DNA of 5,709 bases from Acidobacteriaceae bacterium (GCA_019239585.1 JAFAZU010000014.1:1-5709); one strand, 5' to 3'; counted from the stretch's first letter, positions 1-5,709 are shown. Notes: a model not told the origin generated them from the letters alone. Numbers and translations: made by a program.

Positions 1-795
1 CTGCAGCTTCATACGGTTTGTGAAAGCGCGGCTTGCCCGAATGTGGGGGAGTGCTGGAACCGGCGCACGGCCACGTTCATGATTCTTGGAAATGTCTGTA
101 CCCGGCGCTGCGGTTTTTGCGCGGTAGGGAAAGGCGCTCCGCTGCCGGTTGATTACGACGAGCCGCGCCGCGTGGCGGAAGCTTGCGCTTTTCTTGGCCT
201 GAAGTATGCGGTGATTACTAGCGTAAATCGCGATGACCGCAAAGACGGGGGCGCTGAACTGTTTGCTTTAACGATTGAAGCGATCCGGCAGCATATTCCC
301 GACTGCAAAGTGGAAGTGCTGGTGCCTGATTTTCAAGGCTCCCATCCGGCAATGGACCTTGTCATGAACGCGCATCCTGACGTGCTGAATCATAATACAG
401 AAACGGTGCCGCGTTTGTACCGACAGGTGCGCATGGGCGCACGCTATGAACGTTCGCTCGATATGCTTCGCTACGCCAAGCAGGTCCGTCCGCATATTCC
501 CACCAAATCCGGTTTGATGCTGGGCTTGGGTGAGACACCCGAAGAAGTGTTACAGGTGATGCGCGATCTTCGGGATCACCACGTCGATATTCTGACGCTG
601 GGCCAATATCTTCGCCCCTCGCCGAAGCACCTGCCCATCTTGCGTTATATTCCTCAGTCGGAGTTCAACGAGTATAAACAAGCAGGGCTCCAAATGGAAT
701 TTGCGCACGTAGAGGCCGGCCCGCTCGTCCGTAGTTCTTACCACGCCGATAGTTCACAAGAAAGCGCAGCGGCTCTGCATTCCTGCACTCATTGA
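1..795 (+). CDS. lipA: Lipoyl synthase (LipA), 5' end missing
   Basis: Radical-SAM enzyme that inserts two sulfur atoms into the protein-bound octanoyl group to make the lipoyl cofactor of 2-oxoacid dehydrogenases and the glycine cleavage system; cytoplasmic. The frame is open from base 1, so the gene begins outside the window; 264 residues are visible. Both iron-sulfur sites are present: the auxiliary cluster motif CX4CX5C (visible residues C7, C12, C18) and the radical-SAM motif CX3CX2C (C33, C37, C40). The C-terminal RSSYHAD motif (visible residues 244-250) supplies the conserved serine ligand of the auxiliary cluster. The 26-residue distance between the two motifs equals that in E. coli LipA, which suggests up to about 60 N-terminal residues are missing. 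The last 14 residues after RSSYHAD are non-conserved and end in TGA. The gene converges on the histidine kinase gene and overlaps its 3' end by 7 bp. No key residue is missing in the visible part. Confidence 0.97.
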   Translation: MQLHTVCESAACPNVGECWNRRTATFMILGNVCTRRCGFCAVGKGAPLPVDYDEPRRVAEACAFLGLKYAVITSVNRDDRKDGGAELFALTIEAIRQHIPDCKVEVLVPDFQGSHPAMDLVMNAHPDVLNHNTETVPRLYRQVRMGARYERSLDMLRYAKQVRPHIPTKSGLMLGLGETPEEVLQVMRDLRDHHVDILTLGQYLRPSPKHLPILRYIPQSEFNEYKQAGLQMEFAHVEAGPLVRSSYHADSSQESAAALHSCTH

Positions 796-2108
796 ACCGG
801 CAACACAAGTTTAGCTTCGCAGCCGGGTCCGTCCGGTGCGTTCCGCAGCGTCAAGGAACCGTTGTGAGCTTCCGCAATTTGGCGGCTTAGCACTAAGCCA
901 ATGCCTGATCCGCCCCGCTTTGTGGTAAAGAACGGTACAAACAAATTAGCAGTGTTAGACAGGCCAGGTCCTTCGTCCCGAATAACAATTTCAACCGCGT
1001 TGCCCTGTCGGATGTGTTTAATAAACACGCGTCCCCCAGTTTCCTGCGCGGCATCAACTGAATTCCGAATCAAGTTAATGAGCGCCTGTTCCAATTGGTC
1101 GGCATCACCTTGTACCGTGAGCGGCGGAAGCTCTTCAAAAAGTACCTGCATACGTGTTTCGAGTTGCGTGACTCTCCGCAGCAACGCATTGATCTCGACG
1201 TTTCCTAAGCGGGGAGGCGGCAGTTTGGCAAGCTGGGCATAAGAACTCATGAAGCGGCTGAGCGACTCCGACCGGGTTGCGATGACATTCAAGCCGCGAG
1301 CCATATCTTCGGCCCAATCGTCCGGGCATGGCTCACTTTTAACAATCTGCTCTAAGCTTTGTGCGATGGATTTGATGGGCGTAAGCGAATTATTTAACTC
1401 GTGTCCCAGAACCCGTACCAGACGCTGCCAGGCCTGTAGCTCTTGCTCCCGCAGAGGCCGGGTCAGGTCCGCAACCACTAAAAGCTGATGCGGCACGCCT
1501 CCTTCCCGAAACTGACTGCGCCGGATTCCCCAGCGCCCACTGCCGCCGGGAAAGCTCCTTTGAATCGTTTGCTCCGGCCCACCCGTTAAATACTCTCCGA
1601 GTCCGAGCGATGTAGCATCACGCGCCAATAAACGCTCGGCTGGCTGGGCTAATAATCGCTCGCCCGCGCGATTCACCAAGCGCAGGGACTGCTTGGGATC
1701 AAAAGCAAATGCCGCCACATCGATCTCTTCCATTACTTTCTGAAGCAGAGCGGTTGCTTCCAGCGCGCCCAGCCGTTGATGCCGCAGAGTTTCCGCCATG
1801 GCGTTTACCTGCTGCATAACTTCTCCCATTGGCTCCTCGGGATTCTCAACGCGTCCGCGTATCGAGTAATCCCCTTCGCGCATCGCTTCCAGCAGGTTGG
1901 CAATGGTTCGGAGCGGTCCCGTCACCCGGCCACGGGCTGCGGAACAGAAGCCGAGCCAACACAGCACAACCAACAAGTCAAGCGTCCATTGTGTTCTGGG
2001 TGGAAAACCACCGGTGGCCAGCAGGATAATGCAAAGGAGAACCGCAGGAAAGCCTCCAGCCAAGGCGAAGAGCAAAATACGAGATTCGTGACTCAGCCTG
2101 AACTTCAC
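789..2108 (-). CDS. NtrY-like sensor histidine kinase with two membrane segments, HAMP and PAS
   Basis: Inner-membrane sensor kinase (439 aa) that should autophosphorylate and pass phosphate to the regulator encoded just upstream. Two hydrophobic segments (about residues 10-31 and 42-58) are joined by only about 10 residues, so there is almost no periplasmic sensing domain. A HAMP-like linker follows (about 58-112), then a PAS-like region (about 118-215). The dimerisation helix carries H236 in a HELNN motif, which also fits the E-x-x-N phosphatase pattern. The ATPase domain has the N box (N345, N349), the G1 box DEGPG (378-382), an F box with PFFTTK (392-397) and the G2 box GGSGIGL (399-405), so catalysis looks intact. 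The start is GTG, overlapping the regulator's TGA by 4 nt (GTGA). There is no well-placed Shine-Dalgarno sequence, so translation is probably coupled. The signal sensed is unknown; given the context it may be the neighbouring transporter or a membrane-active compound (inference). Confidence 0.93.
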   Translation of the reverse strand: MKFRLSHESRILLFALAGGFPAVLLCIILLATGGFPPRTQWTLDLLVVLCWLGFCSAARGRVTGPLRTIANLLEAMREGDYSIRGRVENPEEPMGEVMQQVNAMAETLRHQRLGALEATALLQKVMEEIDVAAFAFDPKQSLRLVNRAGERLLAQPAERLLARDATSLGLGEYLTGGPEQTIQRSFPGGSGRWGIRRSQFREGGVPHQLLVVADLTRPLREQELQAWQRLVRVLGHELNNSLTPIKSIAQSLEQIVKSEPCPDDWAEDMARGLNVIATRSESLSRFMSSYAQLAKLPPPRLGNVEINALLRRVTQLETRMQVLFEELPPLTVQGDADQLEQALINLIRNSVDAAQETGGRVFIKHIRQGNAVEIVIRDEGPGLSNTANLFVPFFTTKRGGSGIGLVLSRQIAEAHNGSLTLRNAPDGPGCEAKLVLPVQ

Positions 2109-3472
2109 ATCCCAAAACGCTGCAAGCGGCGGTACAGGGCGCTGCGGCTTAAGCCTAACGCGCTGGCAGCGTGGCTGACGTTGCCGCCGAAGCGGGAAAG
2201 AGCCTTCTTAATCAAAAACTCTTCCACATCTTCCAAGCTCATATCTTCCAATCGCGGTGAAGCTCCCGTGCCGGGACGCAGCGCCAAGTCGCTGACCTTA
2301 ATCATATTGTCACCCGCCATGAGCACAGCGCGTTCCACAACGTGATTCAATTCCCGGACGTTGCCCTGCCAAGGGTGGTCGTGCATCGCTTGTAGGCTGT
2401 TGCAGTCAAATCCCGTAATGCTCTTGCGATAACGGCGCGCATGGACGCCCAGGAAATGCATGGCCAATGGCCCAATGTCTTCCCGCCGCTCGCGCAACGG
2501 TGGAAGGTGGATCTCAATCGTGTTGAGGCGAAACAGGAGATCCTGACGAAAGCGTCCATTCTCCACTTCAGCACCCAAGTTTGCGTTCGTGGCGGAGATG
2601 ACGCGCGCATCGACCTTTTTCGTCTTCGAAGAGCCGACCCGCTCCATCTCTCCCGTTTCCAGGACCCTCAGCAGCTTGGTTTGCAGGTTCATCGGCACAT
2701 TGGCGATCTCATCCAGGAACAGCGTTCCCGTATCCGCCAACTCGAAGCGGCCCACGCGGTCTATTTTGGCGTCGGTGAATGCTCCCTTAACGTGGCCGAA
2801 GAGTTCACTTTCAAAGACGCCCTCCGCTAGCCCGCCTGCGTTCACCGTCACCATCGGCTTACCGGAACGGCCGGAAATCGCGTGCAGCGTGCGGGCAATC
2901 ACTTCCTTACCTGTGCCGGGTTCGCCGGTTATCAGAACGTTTGCATCCGAGGGACCAACCCGCGAGACCAGATCGAGTACAGGCTGCATGACCGGAGAGT
3001 GTGCAATCACTGTCGGCAGATTGTCGCCGCGTAAAAGCTGATTCTCCAGCTCCAGACGATGCCCCCGCCGAATCGCCTGGCTCAGTTCTAACTGCGTCCG
3101 CACAATAGTGGACAGCCGTTCGTTTTCCCAAGGCTTTTGCACAAAATCGCGGGCGCCCCGGCGCATGGCTTCCACCGCCAGATCAACGCTGCCCCAAGCC
3201 GTCATGACGATGACCGGTAATATGGCATCCGCAGCCTGAATCTTCGCCAGCAGTTCCAAACCTTCCTGGCCGGATGTCGTGTCGCGCGTGTAATTCAAAT
3301 CGATGATGGCTAAATCGTAATCACGATTTTCAATCATTCCCAGCGCCTGCCGTGGCAATTCGGCAGATTCTATTTTGTAGCCGTTACGTTTGAGCAGCAG
3401 ACGCAAGGCTTCGAGCACGTCAGGTTGATCGTCAACAATCAGAATCCGTTGCTGCGAGGGCACAATGGTCAT
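2105..3472 (-). CDS. NtrC-family sigma-54-dependent response regulator
   Basis: Three-domain transcription activator (455 aa), cytoplasmic. Receiver domain (about 8-125): acidic pocket D14/D15, probable phosphorylation site D58, T91 and K113. AAA+ domain (about 155-385): Walker A GEPGTGKE (183-190), sigma-54 contact loop GAFTDA (230-235), Walker B LFLDEI (251-256), arginine-finger region FRQDLLFRL (308-316) and the PWQGNVREL motif (367-375). Fis-type helix-turn-helix at about 415-455. Two departures from the norm: the receiver loop after D58 is about five residues longer than in NtrC, and the usual GAFTGA reads GAFTDA. The ATG lies 24 nt after the stop of the upstream ATPase gene and in the same frame. 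The only Shine-Dalgarno-like string (TAAGGA, 3494-3499) is about 21 nt from the ATG, too far for normal use, so coupling to the ATPase gene is likely. It probably activates this operon and perhaps other transport genes (inference). Confidence 0.95.
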   Translation of the reverse strand: MTIVPSQQRILIVDDQPDVLEALRLLLKRNGYKIESAELPRQALGMIENRDYDLAIIDLNYTRDTTSGQEGLELLAKIQAADAILPVIVMTAWGSVDLAVEAMRRGARDFVQKPWENERLSTIVRTQLELSQAIRRGHRLELENQLLRGDNLPTVIAHSPVMQPVLDLVSRVGPSDANVLITGEPGTGKEVIARTLHAISGRSGKPMVTVNAGGLAEGVFESELFGHVKGAFTDAKIDRVGRFELADTGTLFLDEIANVPMNLQTKLLRVLETGEMERVGSSKTKKVDARVISATNANLGAEVENGRFRQDLLFRLNTIEIHLPPLRERREDIGPLAMHFLGVHARRYRKSITGFDCNSLQAMHDHPWQGNVRELNHVVERAVLMAGDNMIKVSDLALRPGTGASPRLEDMSLEDVEEFLIKKALSRFGGNVSHAASALGLSRSALYRRLQRFGM

Positions 3473-3496
3473 AGCGTGAGTGCGCTGCCGCAGTCC

Positions 3497-4162
3497 TTAG
3501 TTTTTGGCGATCCAGCCATCCTCAATGTGAATAATTCGATTACCGTACTCGGCATTTCTCTCGTTATGAGTAACCTGGACGATAGTCACGCCCTCATCAT
3601 TGAGTTTCTTGAACATATCCATAATGTCTTTACCTTGGCTGGAGTGCAGATTCCCGGTCGGCTCGTCAGCCAGGATCAGCTTGGGACTGGCGATCATAGC
3701 GCGCGCAATTCCAACCAGTTGTTGCTGGCCGCCTGACAATTGATTGGGATACAGATCCTTTTTGCCGACCATATTAAAGCGGTCGAGAGCATCGCAAACG
3801 ATACTTTGCCGTTCCGACTTCTTGATGTTGCGGTAAGAAAGCGGAATATCAAGGTTCTCGTAAACGGTCAGTGAATCCAGCAAGTGATAGCTCTGGAAAA
3901 CAAACCCAATGTATCTCTTGTAAAGCTCGGAACGATCTTTTTTGCTCATTCTATGGACGGCATGATCCAGAAAATAGTATTCGCCGCTCCAGGCTGTATC
4001 GTGCATACCGAGCAGATGGAGCAGCGTTGATTTCCCTGCCCCGGATGGCCCCATAATCGAGATAAACTCGCCTTCTTTAATATCCAGATTGACACGGCGC
4101 AGCACAAATGTTTTGGTAGGACCGTGTTCGAAGAACTTTTCAACATTACGCAAAGAAATCAT
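3497..4162 (-). CDS. ABC transporter ATPase, MacB/LolD type, divergent signature
   Basis: Cytoplasmic nucleotide-binding subunit (221 aa, normal length for the MacB/LolD/FtsE group) that would drive a separate membrane permease. Visible motifs: Walker A GPSGAGKST (38-46), Q-loop Q90, signature LSGGQ (142-146), Walker B LILADE with D166 and E167, and H-loop H199. All catalytic residues are present, so it should hydrolyse ATP. Two places differ from the usual family sequence: after the signature the family's QQQRVAIARA reads QQQLVGIARA, and the D-loop asparagine-leucine-aspartate reads NLH (171-173). I recall this combination from a set of transporter ATPases in Acidobacteriota and Bacteroidota, so it may mark a subfamily rather than decay. 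The start is fixed: an in-frame TGA (4187-4189) lies just upstream and no other start codon falls between. No Shine-Dalgarno sequence is evident, and the start codon sits in the arm of an inverted repeat. No permease is fused or adjacent. Confidence 0.94.
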   Translation of the reverse strand: MISLRNVEKFFEHGPTKTFVLRRVNLDIKEGEFISIMGPSGAGKSTLLHLLGMHDTAWSGEYYFLDHAVHRMSKKDRSELYKRYIGFVFQSYHLLDSLTVYENLDIPLSYRNIKKSERQSIVCDALDRFNMVGKKDLYPNQLSGGQQQLVGIARAMIASPKLILADEPTGNLHSSQGKDIMDMFKKLNDEGVTIVQVTHNERNAEYGNRIIHIEDGWIAKN

Positions 4163-4190
4163 GAAGTGATGACCAACGGAGCGACTTCAT
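4161..4190. repeat. 7-bp perfect inverted repeat over an ATPase start codon
   Basis: ATGAAGT (4161-4167) and ACTTCAT (4184-4190) are exact reverse complements separated by 16 nt. In the minus-strand transcript the 3' arm includes the first two bases of the divergent ATPase's start codon, so a hairpin could hide the start. The stem is short and AU-rich, so stability is doubtful and the match could be chance. A regulatory role is inference only. Confidence 0.35.
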
Positions 4191-4225
4191 TCTAGCGTGT
4201 CGAGCGCGGCGGCAGGACATAGGCG

Positions 4226-4411
4226 CTAGTTGAAGCTGAGCGTCAGGCGCGGCGGTTTCGGCACCGTCACAGAGGGGTGATGGAATAACCGTTCAGCAGC
4301 GATCCGATTACGAGCAATGGCGACAAGAGGAGTGTAGCGCGCGACGGAGAGCAGCGCCATAGCCAACAACAAGATCGCAACGGCAAGAATGTCAATGTGC
4401 TTACAAGTCAC
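4226..4411 (-). CDS. Small membrane or secreted protein, 61 aa, function unknown
   Basis: I do not recognise this protein. It begins with GTG overlapping the canonical ATPase's TGA by 4 nt (GTGA), exactly as at the regulator/kinase junction. Upstream is an eight-base match to the anti-Shine-Dalgarno sequence, which strongly supports translation. The protein has K4 and then one hydrophobic stretch (residues 6-24, with D7 near its edge), followed by a 37-residue tail that is clearly basic (R25, R34, R36, R41, K52, R55) and has a proline-rich VPKPP segment (50-54). Two readings fit: a single-pass membrane protein, or a signal peptide cleaved after SVA (22-24) that releases a 37-residue basic peptide. 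It does not resemble the start of a MacB/FtsX permease. Lying between two ABC ATPase genes, it may be an accessory subunit, a sensor link to the kinase, or an exported peptide; none of these can be chosen from sequence alone. Confidence 0.72.
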   Translation of the reverse strand: MTCKHIDILAVAILLLAMALLSVARYTPLVAIARNRIAAERLFHHPSVTVPKPPRLTLSFN

Positions 4412-5109
4412 ACGCTCACCTCCATATTTTCCTCAACAACACGACCGTCGAACAAGTGAATGGAGCGATCCGCATAGCGGGCATATCGGGGATCGTGCGT
4501 CACCATGCAAATGGTTGCGCCGCCCCGGTGCAGTTCGCGCAGCAGATCCATCACCTGTTCGCCGTTTTGCGAGTCCAGATTTCCCGTCGGCTCGTCGGCG
4601 AGCAGGATCGAGGGATCGCCGGCTAGCGCTCTGGCGACGGCAACACGCTGTTGCTGACCGCCCGACAGTTGTGATGGGTAGTGCTTGATGCGATGCGACA
4701 TACCGACACGCTCCAGCGCCTCGTGTACTTTCTTTTTACGATCAGCGGAACCCATTCCGCGATATGTCAACGGCAGCTCGACATTTTCGTAGACGTTAAG
4801 ATCGCCAATCAGGTTGAACGCTTGAAAGATGAATCCAATCTCACGGTTGCGGATGCGGGCGCGCTCCGAAAGTTTAAGGCTCTGGACCGGCTTGCCGTTC
4901 AAAATATAGGTGCCGGAGGAAGGCGAGTCAAGCAGCCCTAGAATTGCCAGCAGTGTGGACTTTCCGCAACCGGACGGCCCGGAGATGGAAACGTACTCAC
5001 CCCGTTGAATGTCGATGTGGACGCCGGAAAGGGCATGTGTTTCCACCTCGTCAGTGACAAATACCTTGGTTACACCTTCCAGGTGAATCAGTGGCTCGGC
5101 AGCAGTCAT
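4408..5109 (-). CDS. ABC transporter ATPase, MacB/LolD type, canonical
   Basis: Cytoplasmic nucleotide-binding subunit (233 aa) of the MacB/LolD/FtsE group, which power FtsX/MacB-type permeases for lipoprotein release, macrolide or peptide efflux, or cell-envelope work. All motifs match the family: Walker A GPSGCGKST (44-52), Q-loop Q96, signature LSGGQQQRVAVARA (148-161), Walker B LLADEPTGNLD with D172 and E173, D-loop D179 and H-loop H205. The ATG is preceded by AGGAA with a 9-nt spacer. The gene lies 50 nt after the periplasmic adaptor gene, the usual arrangement for an adaptor-linked (MacAB-like) exporter, but the permease that normally follows or is fused to such an ATPase is absent. Its last codons carry the ribosome binding site of the 61-residue gene. 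The substrate cannot be told from the ATPase. Confidence 0.95.
   Translation of the reverse strand: MTAAEPLIHLEGVTKVFVTDEVETHALSGVHIDIQRGEYVSISGPSGCGKSTLLAILGLLDSPSSGTYILNGKPVQSLKLSERARIRNREIGFIFQAFNLIGDLNVYENVELPLTYRGMGSADRKKKVHEALERVGMSHRIKHYPSQLSGGQQQRVAVARALAGDPSILLADEPTGNLDSQNGEQVMDLLRELHRGGATICMVTHDPRYARYADRSIHLFDGRVVEENMEVSV
4416..4423 (-). promoter_or_regulatory. Ribosome binding site of the 61-aa gene
   Basis: On the minus strand this reads GGAGGTGA, a full eight-base complement to the 3' end of 16S rRNA, ending 4 nt before the GTG start (7 nt from the end of GGAGG). It lies inside the end of the canonical ATPase gene. It is by far the best Shine-Dalgarno match at any start in this operon and is the main reason for calling the small gene real and for choosing GTG at 4411. 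Confidence 0.8.
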
Positions 5110-5118
5110 TCTCTTTAG

Positions 5119-5123
5119 TTCCT
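5119..5123 (-). promoter_or_regulatory. Ribosome binding site of the canonical ABC ATPase gene
   Basis: AGGAA on the minus strand, 9 nt before the ATG at 5109, in the 50-nt spacer after the adaptor gene. It supports the chosen start. I see no terminator or convincing promoter in this spacer, so the adaptor and the ATPase are probably cotranscribed. Confidence 0.65.
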
Positions 5124-5159
5124 ACCTTTCATGCTTTTGATTACTACGTATGATCTCTG

Positions 5160-5709
5160 TTATCGGTTCAAACGAATTCGCGAGTATGAATCGTATTGCG
5201 ACATATCGGAAAGAATAACCTGGTCCCCGACTTTTAAGCCGTCCCGCACTTCAATCGTATTGACGGACGCGCGGCCCAGCTTAACATTAACTCGGCTAGC
5301 GCCCTTGCCGTCCGGGTCAACCTTAAAGAGGCCGATGGTTGCGTCCGGCTCACCGGATACGGGCCGGTCCACATAGACGACATCATTTACTCGCTCAATT
5401 TCAATCGTGCCGTCCACGCTTAACTCTGGCCGCGCGCCTTGGGGCAGATCTCCCAATAGGGCTACATCCACGCCCACTGTGCCGTTCTGTGCGGCAGGAT
5501 CAATCCGAATCACCCGGCCCGGAATAATGCCGTTGCGCGTGTCAATCGACGCTTCTTGCCCAACCCGCACATCTTTCATCTGCGTTTCCGGAATTTGCAG
5601 CACCGCTTTCAGCTTTGTGGGATCGGCTACTTTTGCTATTAACGTACCTGCCGGAACACGCTGCCCCACCTCGACATCCACTTCCTGCAAAGTTCCATCG
5701 ACACCGGCG
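5160..5709 (-). CDS. HlyD/RND-type periplasmic adaptor subunit, N-terminal part missing
   Basis: Membrane-fusion (adaptor) protein that would link an inner-membrane transporter to the outer membrane or periplasm. The frame stays open to the window's right edge; 182 C-terminal residues are visible and end in TAA. The first roughly 30 visible residues are the returning half of the lipoyl-like barrel-sandwich domain (a VDGTLQEV strand, then VEVGQRVPAGTLIAKVADP). A beta-barrel domain follows (about 31-120), with the KDVRVGQEASIDTRNG and IDPAAQNGTVGVDV stretches, then a membrane-proximal domain (about 125-182) with KLGRASVNTIEVRDGLKVGD. The signal or membrane anchor, the first half of the barrel-sandwich and the coiled-coil hairpin lie outside the window, so the partner type (TolC-like or not) cannot be judged. 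It is the first visible gene of the operon, and its position before an ABC ATPase favours an ABC-type exporter over an RND pump. Confidence 0.92.
   Translation of the reverse strand, partial: AGVDGTLQEVDVEVGQRVPAGTLIAKVADPTKLKAVLQIPETQMKDVRVGQEASIDTRNGIIPGRVIRIDPAAQNGTVGVDVALLGDLPQGARPELSVDGTIEIERVNDVVYVDRPVSGEPDATIGLFKVDPDGKGASRVNVKLGRASVNTIEVRDGLKVGDQVILSDMSQYDSYSRIRLNR

Noticed and set aside
43..45. GTG at 43 as the start of lipA
   Set aside because: The frame is open from base 1 and encodes the conserved CX4CX5C motif upstream of this codon, so 43 is an internal valine.
797..826. CCGGC...GCCGG stem as a terminator for lipA
   Set aside because: Only 5 bp with a 20-nt loop and no T-tract; it also lies in the kinase coding sequence.
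1776..3041. Long plus-strand open frames opposite the kinase and regulator (1776-2345 and 2589-3041)
   Set aside because: They are antisense to well-supported genes, have low-complexity Ser/Arg/Pro-rich translations and match no family I know.
4186..4199. TAGAAT on the minus strand as a -10 box for an internal promoter before the divergent ATPase
   Set aside because: No -35-like hexamer occurs 16-18 nt upstream, so the match alone is not enough.
4226..4411. The 61-residue ORF as a remnant of a MacB/FtsX permease
   Set aside because: Its single hydrophobic segment and basic tail do not resemble the start or end of such permeases, and the strong ribosome site argues for an intact small gene.
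5115..5132. Five-codon mini-ORF (M-K-G-R-N-stop) just before the canonical ATPase
   Set aside because: It is too short to judge, has no clear ribosome site, and overlaps the ATPase gene's own Shine-Dalgarno sequence.
5688..5690. TTG at 5690 as the start of the adaptor gene
   Set aside because: The barrel-sandwich strand continues upstream to the window edge (A-G-V-D-G-T), so this is an internal leucine.

Overview
The window holds the 3' part of a lipoyl synthase gene (lipA) on the + strand. Facing it is a tightly packed minus-strand operon that combines parts of an ABC export system with a sigma-54-type two-component system. GC content is moderate. The style of the lipoyl synthase, the adaptor and the unusual receiver domain all remind me of Acidobacteriota (Terriglobia-like). 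That assignment rests on family recognition without a search, so it is a moderate-confidence guess.

Layout, left to right: lipA (1-795, +, 5' end outside the window); a two-transmembrane sensor histidine kinase (789-2108, -); an NtrC-type response regulator (2105-3472, -); a divergent MacB/LolD-type ABC ATPase (3497-4162, -); a 61-residue small membrane or secreted protein (4226-4411, -); a canonical MacB/LolD-type ABC ATPase (4408-5109, -); and the C-terminal part of an HlyD/RND-type periplasmic adaptor (5160-5709, -, 5' end outside the window). Transcription of the minus-strand operon runs right to left: adaptor, canonical ATPase, small protein, divergent ATPase, regulator, kinase. Spacing is 50 nt, then a 4-nt GTGA overlap, 63 nt, 24 nt, and another 4-nt GTGA overlap. 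There is no stretch of more than 300 bases without a gene, and I see no RNA genes, mobile elements or CRISPR arrays.

Likely working model (inference): the ATPases would power one or two MacB/FtsX-type permeases, and the adaptor would link such a permease to the periplasm or outer membrane. The kinase, whose two membrane segments are joined by a very short loop, would phosphorylate the regulator, which would activate sigma-54 promoters, probably including the operon's own promoter upstream of the adaptor. No permease gene is in the window, although two ATPases are. The permease must be encoded to the right or elsewhere.

The points most worth a second look are: the small gene, which has an eight-base Shine-Dalgarno match; the pairing of two different ATPases with a kinase of intramembrane-sensing shape; the extended receiver loop and GAFTDA variant in the regulator; and the altered signature and D-loop in the second ATPase.
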